DNA of 22,882 nt from positions 1-22,882 of the forward strand of contig MGUQ01000007.1 in the NCBI GenBank assembly GCA_001799975.1, read 5' to 3'. A model generated the notes under the pieces. It had not been told where the DNA came from. It made no database searches and saw only the letters and a program-made list of their open reading frames with translations. Both the position numbers and the translations under genes were made by a program. This DNA is from Elusimicrobia bacterium RIFCSPLOWO2_01_FULL_54_10 (lineage in GTDB: Bacteria; Elusimicrobiota; Elusimicrobia; 2-02-FULL-39-32). Of the stretch, positions 16,348 to 22,433 are shown in pieces (position 1 is the stretch's first letter; each line of letters opens with the position of its first letter).

Positions 16348-17566
16348 GGATCAAGTCCTCCAAAGATTCTCTCTTTCTCACCACGCGCCACGCCTTGCCA
16401 GAAACCATCACTTCCGCCGCCCGGGGGCGGGAATTATATTGCGAGGACATCGCAAAGCCGTAGGCTCCGGCGCTCTGGATGGCCAGATAGTCTCCCTGTT
16501 CCGGATAGGGCATGTGCCGGGCCTTGGCGAAATAATCTCCGCTTTCGCACACGGGCCCCACAACATCCACGGTTTCTCTGACGCTCCCGTTTTTACTGAC
16601 GGGAACGATTTCGTGATAGGCGTCATACAGCGCCGGTCGGGCCAGGTCGTTCATCCCCGCGTCCACCACCACAAAAGTCTTGTGCCCGGTCCGTTTGCGG
16701 TAAAGCACTTGGGTCACCAAGATTCCCGCATTGCCCACCAGAAACCTTCCCGGCTCAAAAAGGAGTTTCAAGGCGCGTCCTTTCAGCCGCGGCTCAAAAG
16801 CCCTGGCCAGATCCGCCGGCGTGGGGGGCGTTTCTTTATGATATGTAATTCCGAGCCCTCCGCCCATATCCAGATGATCCAGATAAATGCCCCTCGCGGA
16901 AAGCTGGTCCACCAGATCCAGCATCACATTGAGAAACCGTTCAAAGGGCGCCACCGAAGTGATTTGGGAGCCGATGTGCGCCTGAATCCCAATCAGATTG
17001 ATGTTCTTGAGCTTCCTTGCGGTTTCGTAGGCATCCAAAATCTGGCTCTTGGGAATGCCGAACTTGTTCTCCTTGGTGCCGGTCGTAATATGATGATGAG
17101 TGTCTGCCTGCACGTCGGGATTCACGCGCAGGGCCACGGGAGCCTTTTTCTTTAAGTTCCCCGCGGTCTGGTTCAGAGCTTGCAGCTCCTCGACGGACTC
17201 CACATTAAAACAATAAATCCCCTTATTAAGTGCAAATTTCATTTCCTCCCGTGTCTTGCCCACACCGGAGAAAACAATTTTCGCAGGGGAAAATCCGGCC
17301 AGCAGAGCGCGGTAAAGCTCTCCGCCGGACACAATGTCGGCTCCGGCACCTTCCCGTGCAAAAGTGCGTGCGACGGCCAGGTTGCTGTTGGCCTTGAGCG
17401 CAAAGCAGACGAGATGCGGCAATCTGGCAAAGCCTGTTTCATACGCCCTGTAATTTTTGAGAAGCTGGGATTCACTATAGACATACAGCGGCGTCCCCAG
17501 ATTTTCCGCAAGGGTAGAAACAGCCACGCCCTCAGCATAGAGGGATTTCCCGCGCCTGATAAACAT
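16334..17566 (-). CDS. lysA: Diaminopimelate decarboxylase LysA
   Basis: Product of 410 residues. PLP-dependent decarboxylation of meso-DAP to lysine, the last step of the pathway. It has the alanine racemase-like barrel with Lys58 in CFALKANSNLAV as the PLP lysine, then IVFSGVGKT, NKFGIP, QAHIGSQ (His197), LDMGGGLGITY, FEPGRFLVGNAG, GPVCESGDYFA (Cys340) and GAYGFAMSSQYNSRPRAAEV. It is the first gene of the lysA-dapF-dapA-dapB-FAH-TM-dapL operon, an unusual position since it encodes the terminal step. The ATG at 17566 has no Shine-Dalgarno sequence and lies ten bases after an extended -10 box, so translation may be leaderless. The tandem AHSA1 gene diverges 47 bases away. Confidence 0.95.
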   Translation of the reverse strand: MFIRRGKSLYAEGVAVSTLAENLGTPLYVYSESQLLKNYRAYETGFARLPHLVCFALKANSNLAVARTFAREGAGADIVSGGELYRALLAGFSPAKIVFSGVGKTREEMKFALNKGIYCFNVESVEELQALNQTAGNLKKKAPVALRVNPDVQADTHHHITTGTKENKFGIPKSQILDAYETARKLKNINLIGIQAHIGSQITSVAPFERFLNVMLDLVDQLSARGIYLDHLDMGGGLGITYHKETPPTPADLARAFEPRLKGRALKLLFEPGRFLVGNAGILVTQVLYRKRTGHKTFVVVDAGMNDLARPALYDAYHEIVPVSKNGSVRETVDVVGPVCESGDYFAKARHMPYPEQGDYLAIQSAGAYGFAMSSQYNSRPRAAEVMVSGKAWRVVRKRESLEDLIRGEK

Positions 17567-17576
17567 GATTAAATAT

Positions 17577-17585
17577 ATTTTAGCA
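17577..17585 (-). promoter_or_regulatory. Candidate extended -10 promoter of the lysA-dap operon
   Basis: On the minus strand TGCTAAAAT (TG at 17585-17584, hexamer TAAAAT at 17582-17577) is a near-consensus extended -10 element. It ends ten bases before the lysA ATG, giving a predicted 5' leader of only a few bases. The region upstream on that strand is a pyrimidine run from the opposing gene's ribosome site and offers no good -35 box. Confidence 0.5.
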
Positions 17586-17613
17586 ATTTTCGAGGGAGAG
17601 AAAGGAGACCGAT

Positions 17614-18564
17614 ATGGGAGAAAAAAATAGCTCTAAAGAGATCAATCTTACGCGCGTTTATGACGCGCCGGTCAAAACGGTATGGGATGCCTATACGGAT
17701 CCCGCACAGGCGGCCCAATGGTGGGGCCCGAGAGGTTTTACCATCACCAGCCACAGCAAAGATCTGAGGCCGGGCGGCACCTGGGACTATACCATGCACG
17801 GTCCCGACGGCAAGGATTATCCCAATCTGACGAAATACCTGGAGGTGAAGGAGCATTCCCGCCTGGTCTATGACCACGGCGGCACCAAAGATTCGCCGCC
17901 CATGTTCAGGGTGACCGTTGATTTTGTGGATCTTAAGGGGAAGACCCGCATGGATATGTGCATGGGCTTGCCCACGCCGGAAGCCGCGGCCAAGACCCGG
18001 GAATACATCAAGAAGGCGGGCGGCAACGCAGCATGGGACCGCTTCGCTGAATATTTGGAGAAGGGCAATTCAGGCAAGGAGGTCTTTGTCATCAACCGTT
18101 CCTTTGAGGCGCCCGTTGAGATGGTATTTGACATGTGGACGAAGCCCGAGCATTTCTCGCGCTGGCTGGCACCCACTGGGTTTACCATGAACTTTTTGGA
18201 GGCCAATATCCGCGAAGGAGGCAGCACCTTCTATTCGATGACGGACGGCAAGGCAGTTACGATGTATGGCCGCGCGAAATACTCCAAAATCAGCCGGCCA
18301 GAGAAGTTGGTTTATACTCAGCAGTTCTGCGACAAAGACGGCAAAATCTCTCGCCATCCCTTTGCGCCGACTTGGCCGGAGACGATGCAGACTACGGTGC
18401 TGTTCACCGAGGAAGGGCCCAGCCAAACGCGCGTCACCGTCCATTGGGAAGTTGTTGGCAAAGCCACGAGCGAGGAATTGGAGACCTTCATCAAGGGCCG
18501 GGCAGGAATGACGCAGGGCTGGACGGGTTCCTTCGACAAGTTGGAAGAACACTTGGCAAAATAG
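17614..18564 (+). CDS. Tandem SRPBCC/AHSA1-domain protein
   Basis: Product of 316 residues made of two copies of the AHSA1 (Aha1-like, CalC-related) domain of the SRPBCC superfamily. The first spans about 1-150 (VYDAPVKTVWDAYTDPAQAAQWWGP) and the second about 155-316 (FEAPVEMVFDMWTKPEHFSRWLAP). The two halves are recognisably similar, with matching LRPGGTWDYTM and IREGGSTFYSM segments, so it arose by duplication or fusion. These domains form a hydrophobic cavity that binds small ligands; no catalytic residue can be named. It is probably cytoplasmic as there is no signal peptide. The ATG at 17614 follows a strong AAAGGAGA ribosome site. It may share a transcript with the next SRPBCC gene, 53 bases downstream. 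Confidence 0.85.
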   Translation: MGEKNSSKEINLTRVYDAPVKTVWDAYTDPAQAAQWWGPRGFTITSHSKDLRPGGTWDYTMHGPDGKDYPNLTKYLEVKEHSRLVYDHGGTKDSPPMFRVTVDFVDLKGKTRMDMCMGLPTPEAAAKTREYIKKAGGNAAWDRFAEYLEKGNSGKEVFVINRSFEAPVEMVFDMWTKPEHFSRWLAPTGFTMNFLEANIREGGSTFYSMTDGKAVTMYGRAKYSKISRPEKLVYTQQFCDKDGKISRHPFAPTWPETMQTTVLFTEEGPSQTRVTVHWEVVGKATSEELETFIKGRAGMTQGWTGSFDKLEEHLAK

Positions 18565-18617
18565 GGTATACTCTGTCAGGGGGGAATTATCGTTGCATCA
18601 CAAGGAGATAAAACCTC

Positions 18618-19181
18618 ATGATCAAAAAAATCCTCATCGGCTTGGTTGTTGTTGTCGGCGTGTTTGCCGCTTATGTGGCGAAAAAGCCGTCCCATTATAG
18701 TGTCACCCGCAGCACGGTCATTTCAGCTCCCGCGTCCGTGGTGTTTCCTCATGTGAATGATTTGAGCAAATGGGAAGCCTGGTCCCCCTGGGCCAAAAAA
18801 GACCCGCAAGCCAAAACCACTCTCGAAGGCCCAAAAGCGGGGGTCGGCGCCATCAGCCGCTGGGCTGGCAACAAGGATGTGGGCGAAGGCAGCATGACGA
18901 TCACGGAAAGCAAGTCCAATGAACTTATCCGCATCCGTCTGGATTTCCTGAAACCCATGAAAAGCACCAGCGATGTTGAATTCACTTTTAAGGCCCAGGA
19001 CAAGAAGAATACCTCGGTGACCTGGACCATGTCGGGCGAAAGCAATTTCATCGGCAAGGCGATGTGCACTTTCATGGGGGACATGGACAAGATGGTGGGC
19101 GGAGATTTTGAAGCGGGGCTGGCCGGAATCAAGTCTATCGCAGAAGCGCAAGTAGCGCCCAAAACCAAGAAAAAGAAGTAA
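18618..19181 (+). CDS. Membrane-anchored SRPBCC (polyketide cyclase-like) protein
   Basis: Product of 187 residues. One N-terminal hydrophobic segment (ILIGLVVVVGVFAAYVA, about 5-21) looks like a membrane anchor or uncleaved signal. A single SRPBCC domain follows, identified by the START-like opening VTRSTVISAPASVVFPHVNDLSKWEAWSPW (about 29-58) and the later GSMTITES and VTWTMSGES strands. The lysine-rich tail ends in four Lys. The function is unknown; related proteins bind lipids or other hydrophobic ligands. The ATG follows AAGGAGAT. The stop is seven bases from the end of the convergent TMEM175 gene. Confidence 0.85.
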   Translation: MIKKILIGLVVVVGVFAAYVAKKPSHYSVTRSTVISAPASVVFPHVNDLSKWEAWSPWAKKDPQAKTTLEGPKAGVGAISRWAGNKDVGEGSMTITESKSNELIRIRLDFLKPMKSTSDVEFTFKAQDKKNTSVTWTMSGESNFIGKAMCTFMGDMDKMVGGDFEAGLAGIKSIAEAQVAPKTKKKK

Positions 19182-19188
19182 TTTTTAT

Positions 19189-19767
19189 TTAGTCGGGGGA
19201 GAGGATCTTCTCGATGCGCCTGTCGGGAACAAGCCACATAATGGCAACCCCGATATAAATCCCGAGCGCCGCCCAGCGCAGCGCAAATGAGAGAGGGATG
19301 GCGAGGGCATAGAGCACCACTGAAATTTTACCCTTAAAGTCGCTCCCAAGGGCCCTGCCCAGAGAGGATTCCACCCCATGATGGTTCACAAGGGCATGAG
19401 CTAAAATGTAGTAAGAGATGGCTGCCATCAGGAGCACCGCGCCATAGATGGCCACGGGCTGTGAGGCAAAGTGGTTCTCACCCATCCAGCTCGTCACCCA
19501 GGGAATTAAAGAAAGCCAGAATAAAAGGTGAAGATTCGCCCACAAGATGCTGCCATTCACCTTCTGCACCGCGTGCAGCATGTGGTGATGATTGTTCCAA
19601 TAAATCCCCAAAAATACAAAGCTTAAAACATACGAGAGGAACACATGCGCCATGGGCAGCACGGCCTCGATCGTCTCGCCCTCCGGCGTTTTGAGCTCCA
19701 GCACCATGATGGTGATGATGATGGCGATGACGCCGTCGCTGAAGGCTTCTAATCTATTTTTGGTCAT
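19189..19767 (-). CDS. TMEM175-family (DUF1211) potassium channel-like membrane protein
   Basis: Product of 192 residues with about six hydrophobic segments. The first helix carries the family signature RLEAFSDGVIAIIITIMVLEL, whose Phe-Ser-Asp motif is the hallmark of bacterial TMEM175 channels, and YWNNHHHMLH (about 56-65) is also typical. Bacterial members form tetrameric K+-permeable channels in the inner membrane. I choose the second ATG (19767), because the first (19773) directly abuts an extended -10 box and MTKNRLEAFSDG is the usual start; the longer form would have 194 residues. It faces the SRPBCC gene tail to tail and is divergent from brnT across 118-124 bases. Confidence 0.85.
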   Translation of the reverse strand: MTKNRLEAFSDGVIAIIITIMVLELKTPEGETIEAVLPMAHVFLSYVLSFVFLGIYWNNHHHMLHAVQKVNGSILWANLHLLFWLSLIPWVTSWMGENHFASQPVAIYGAVLLMAAISYYILAHALVNHHGVESSLGRALGSDFKGKISVVLYALAIPLSFALRWAALGIYIGVAIMWLVPDRRIEKILSPD

Positions 19768-19773
19768 GGCCAT

Positions 19774-19782
19774 ACTCTATCA
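19774..19782 (-). promoter_or_regulatory. Candidate extended -10 promoter of the TMEM175-family gene
   Basis: On the minus strand TGATAGAGT (TG at 19782-19781, hexamer TAGAGT at 19779-19774) ends immediately before the ATG at 19773 and six bases before the ATG at 19767. This spacing favours the second ATG and a leaderless message. No Shine-Dalgarno site is present and no -35 box is convincing. Confidence 0.4.
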
Positions 19783-19858
19783 ATTTTGAAAAGATTTCTG
19801 CACAGGTTGACATAATTCCCAACCCCTAGACCCGCCCGCCTCAGAGTATCATAAGTCA

Positions 19859-19887
19859 TTGAAAACAAATGAATTATGGTATATACT
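19859..19887 (+). promoter_or_regulatory. Candidate promoter of the brnT-brnA operon
   Basis: TTGAAA (19859-19864) and TATACT (19882-19887) are separated by 17 bases. The same stretch also contains an extended -10, TGGTATATA (19877-19885). Both place the transcription start at or within a few bases of the brnT ATG at 19892, so the toxin message would be leaderless. There is no Shine-Dalgarno sequence for brnT. Confidence 0.55.
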
Positions 19888-19891
19888 ATAA
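19874..19891. promoter_or_regulatory. Candidate BrnA operator: 18-bp near-perfect palindrome over the brnTA -10 region
   Basis: TTATGGTATATACTATAA reads the same on both strands except for one symmetric mismatched pair (16 of 18 bases), with a perfect GTATATAC core. It covers the -10 box and reaches the base before the brnT start codon. BrnA-type ribbon-helix-helix antitoxins are known to repress their own operon, so a palindrome here is a natural operator. The A/T richness raises the chance of a fortuitous match. Confidence 0.5.
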
Positions 19892-20176
19892 ATGAAGTTT
19901 GAATGGGATGATTTAAAAGCCAGGCGGAACGCCGCCAAGCATGGGGTCAGCTTTAAGATTGCTACCTATGCTTTTGACGATCCGCATGGCATAGTCATTG
20001 ATGATAATGAACACTCTTTATATGAGATTAGGCAATTATTGGTAGCCGACTCTATTCAAGGCATTTTGACTGTCTCTTTCACAACCAGGTCTCAGGGCCA
20101 AATAATACGGATCATCAATGCTCGTCAGGCAACTCATAACGAAAGGAGGGTATATAATGAGAATAAAGGAGGTTGA
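19892..20176 (+). CDS. brnT: BrnT family toxin of a type II toxin-antitoxin system
   Basis: Product of 94 residues, normal for BrnT, a RelE-fold ribonuclease that arrests translation. The opening MKFEWDDLKARRNAAKHGVSF matches the family's FEWDxxKxxxNxxKHGVSF signature. A DDPHG segment and the closing IIRIINARQATHNERRVYNE match the RIIxARxAxxxERRxY end that carries the active-site basic residues. It is followed by the antitoxin gene, which overlaps it by twenty bases. The region looks more A/T-rich than its neighbours, fitting a mobile module. The start has no ribosome-binding site and appears leaderless. Confidence 0.88.
   Translation: MKFEWDDLKARRNAAKHGVSFKIATYAFDDPHGIVIDDNEHSLYEIRQLLVADSIQGILTVSFTTRSQGQIIRIINARQATHNERRVYNENKGG
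20141..20150 (+). promoter_or_regulatory. brnA: Strong ribosome-binding site of brnA
   Basis: GAAAGGAGGG lies inside the 3' end of brnT and is separated from the brnA ATG at 20157 by six bases. It is one of the strongest ribosome sites in the window and decides the brnA start against the longer in-frame GTG-type start at 20118. It contrasts with the missing site of brnT. Confidence 0.75.
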
Positions 20177-20417
20177 TTTTTCCAAGGCCCGTAGGGTAAC
20201 CTTGGCTGAGAATCGAATGTTTCGGAAGGCCATAGAAAACACGTGGGGAATCAAGCGGCCGGATCGAGGTCGTCCGCCTAAAGGCCCTCTAAAATATTTG
20301 GGAATTTACATCCGTTTGGACCCTAAAGTCATAAGATGGGCGCGCTCCCAGGCAAAGCGGCAAAAGAAGGGATATCAGACGGTGATTAACGAAACGCTTT
20401 TACGCCACGCGGCTTGA
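20157..20417 (+). CDS. brnA: BrnA family antitoxin (ribbon-helix-helix DNA-binding protein)
   Basis: Product of 86 residues. The C-terminal half has the ribbon-helix-helix pattern of BrnA antitoxins: YLGIYIRLDPKVIRWARSQAKRQKKGYQTVINETLLRHA, with the beta strand IYIRLD and the GYQTVIN turn before the last helix. The N-terminal half is basic and probably contacts the toxin. It should neutralise BrnT and repress the operon, for which the palindrome upstream of brnT is a candidate site. Its last eighteen bases overlap the end of the convergent glutamine amidotransferase gene, so the toxin-antitoxin pair has no terminator of its own that I can see. Confidence 0.83.
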   Translation: MRIKEVDFSKARRVTLAENRMFRKAIENTWGIKRPDRGRPPKGPLKYLGIYIRLDPKVIRWARSQAKRQKKGYQTVINETLLRHAA

Positions 20418-21107
20418 AAGCTCAAAAAACGATTTAAATAATTTGTCAGCAATGGGTTTCAGCTCTGCGTGGGCTGACTCTGTTTCATCCTCAATCGTAT
20501 AAGGATTTTCCTTGGCGCCCGCCACATAAGCTTTATCTGTTTCCAACCATTCCAAGACCATTTTCGGCGTCACTTCCAGATGGAATTGCAGCGCATAAAC
20601 ATTCTCGCCATATCGAAAAGCCTGGTTCTGACACTTCTCCGTGCTGGCCAGATGCACGGCACCCTTGGGCAGGTCAAATGTGTCGCCGTGCCAATGCAAA
20701 ACCTTAGTGTTATTGGGGAATTCCTTAAAAAGCGGATCCATGATGCCCTGCATGGAGAGCTCGAGCGGTTTCCAACCTACTTCTCGCCCTAACTTATTTG
20801 GATAAACCTTTGAGCCGAGGGCCTTGGCAATCAACTGGGAGCCCAAGCAGATGCCAAGCACAGGCTTCCCATCCTTGATGACCTGTTGAATCAACTTCAC
20901 TTCTTCCGTCAAAAAGGGATATTTCTTGGTCTCATCCACATTCATGGGGCCGCCCATGACGATGAGCGCGTCCAGTTCCGGGGAGTTTTTGGGGAGGGGT
21001 TGGCCTCCGAAGAGGCGGACTTCCTTGAAGTTGAGCTTGAGTTTCTTGAGGGCGTCTCCAATCAGCCCCGCGGTTTCCGTTGGAGCATGATAGAGAGCGT
21101 AAATCAT
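20400..21107 (-). CDS. Class I glutamine amidotransferase (GMP synthase GATase domain-like)
   Basis: Product of 235 residues, a stand-alone GATase of the GMP synthase-like group. The nucleophile elbow is GICLGSQL with Cys87, and the other two triad members are His176 and Glu178 in LQFHLEVT. The oxyanion region is IVMGGPMNVDE (49-59). VLHWHGDTFDLPKGAVHLAST is typical of this group. Such proteins hydrolyse glutamine or gamma-glutamyl compounds; the acceptor is not known. The ATG at 21107 overlaps the argH stop as ATGA, so it is translated with the arginine genes. The link to arginine synthesis is by position only. Confidence 0.88.
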   Translation of the reverse strand: MIYALYHAPTETAGLIGDALKKLKLNFKEVRLFGGQPLPKNSPELDALIVMGGPMNVDETKKYPFLTEEVKLIQQVIKDGKPVLGICLGSQLIAKALGSKVYPNKLGREVGWKPLELSMQGIMDPLFKEFPNNTKVLHWHGDTFDLPKGAVHLASTEKCQNQAFRYGENVYALQFHLEVTPKMVLEWLETDKAYVAGAKENPYTIEDETESAHAELKPIADKLFKSFFELSSRVA

Positions 21108-22429
21108 TGCACGAGTTTCTTGAAGTTGCGGATCTGAATGTCCAACGCCTTGGTGCCAGTGCCGCCATAAGAATTCTTGGCGGAGGCGTTTCTTTGCGGA
21201 GACAAATGGGGGTATACATCGTCCTTGAAAAGAGGCGAATAAGACTTTAGCCGGTCCAGCGCGACGTCTTCCAGGTCTTCCGAGCCGCTTTCGGCCCGAA
21301 GGTCTTTCACAATCTTGCCCACAATAGCGTGAGCCGCCCGAAAGGCCATGCCTTTCCGGGCCAAATAATCCGCAAGCTCAGTGGCCAACAAAAATCCTTT
21401 CCGGCATTCCTCTTCCATCCTCGCCGCGTTCACTTTCAGTCCGCTGAACGTCTGCCTGGCGATTTCCAATGATGTGAGCGTCGTGTCATAAGACTCAAAA
21501 AGCGGGGGCTTGTCTTCCTGCAGGTCCCGGTTATAGGAGAGCGGAAGATTTTTAATGAGCGAAAGCAGTTGAGTGAGATTGCCGATGGTTTTGCTGGACT
21601 TGCCCCTGATGAGCTCGGCTGTGTCCGGGTTCCGTTTTTGCGGCATGATGGAAGAGCCGGAAGTCAGATTTTCCGGCAAGGAAATAAATCCGAATTCGGA
21701 CGAGGACCAGGTCACAATCTCTTCCGCGAACCGCGACAAATGCGTCATGGTGAGCGCGCTGGCAAATACAAACTCCACGATAAAATCCCTGTCCGAAACC
21801 GTGTCCACGGAATTTTCCGTTGATTTTGAGAATTTGAGAGCCTTGGCCGTCTTGGCCCGGTCGATGGGGAAGGCCGTGCCCGCAAAAGCGCAGGCTCCAA
21901 GCGGATTTTCGTTCAGGCGCTTTTGCATATCCAGAAATCTTGCCTTGTCCCGCTCGAGCATCCACCCATAAGCCAGGATGTGATGCGCAAAAAACAAAGG
22001 TTGCCCATGCTGAAGATGCGTATAGCCCGGCATGAGCACATTCTGGTTTTTCATTGCCGTGCTTAAAATGGCTTTCTGAACCTCAAGGATTTTGGCGACA
22101 ATCTTTTGGGCAGCGTCCCTTGTATAAAGCTTCAGATCCAGCACTACCTGGTCGTTTCTGGACCGCGCTGTGTGCATTTTCTTGCCTACTTCCCCGATCC
22201 GCCGCACCAGCTCAGCCTCAATGGCAAAGTGGATGTCTTCAGCGGCGGGAAGTTTCTTGCCTTTGGCCATGTCCTTTGCGATGGATTTCAAGCCCTTGAT
22301 GATTTTGCCCGCATCTTTGGAAGGAATGATTTTTTTAGAGGCAAGCATCTGGACATGGGCGATGGACCCCTCGATGTCGTAGGGCGCAAGCCGTTTGTCA
22401 AAAGAAAATGACGAGATGTAATCTTGCAT
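21104..22429 (-). CDS. argH: Argininosuccinate lyase ArgH (short N-terminus)
   Basis: Product of 441 residues. Splits argininosuccinate into arginine and fumarate. Fumarase/aspartase-superfamily motifs are HTARSRNDQV (86-95), MPGYTHLQHGQPLFFAHH (133-150, His138) and the signature GSSIMPQKRNPDTAEL (258-273) with catalytic Ser260. The protein begins MQDYISSFSFDKRLAPYDIEGSIAH. The usual opening of about 15 residues that contains a LWGGRF-like motif is absent, and the frame upstream to 22597 does not contain it. The ATG at 22429 lies four bases after the argG stop and has only a weak ribosome site, so it may depend on reinitiation after argG. Confidence 0.92.
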   Translation of the reverse strand: MQDYISSFSFDKRLAPYDIEGSIAHVQMLASKKIIPSKDAGKIIKGLKSIAKDMAKGKKLPAAEDIHFAIEAELVRRIGEVGKKMHTARSRNDQVVLDLKLYTRDAAQKIVAKILEVQKAILSTAMKNQNVLMPGYTHLQHGQPLFFAHHILAYGWMLERDKARFLDMQKRLNENPLGACAFAGTAFPIDRAKTAKALKFSKSTENSVDTVSDRDFIVEFVFASALTMTHLSRFAEEIVTWSSSEFGFISLPENLTSGSSIMPQKRNPDTAELIRGKSSKTIGNLTQLLSLIKNLPLSYNRDLQEDKPPLFESYDTTLTSLEIARQTFSGLKVNAARMEEECRKGFLLATELADYLARKGMAFRAAHAIVGKIVKDLRAESGSEDLEDVALDRLKSYSPLFKDDVYPHLSPQRNASAKNSYGGTGTKALDIQIRNFKKLVQ

Positions 22430-22433
22430 GAAA

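Noticed and set aside
18567..18572. TATACT as a -10 box for the membrane-anchored SRPBCC gene
   Set aside because: No -35 hexamer at normal spacing (TTGGAA is 20 bases away); the gene may simply be transcribed with the one upstream.
19807..19812. Perfect TTGACA -35 hexamer upstream of brnT
   Set aside because: No -10 box lies 16-18 bases downstream, and the region there is C-rich; the TTGAAA at 19859 pairs much better.
19790..19858. Possible repeat, small RNA or attachment site in the longest intergenic stretch
   Set aside because: I find no direct repeat, stable hairpin or tRNA-like sequence; beyond the brnT and TMEM175 promoter regions nothing is supported.
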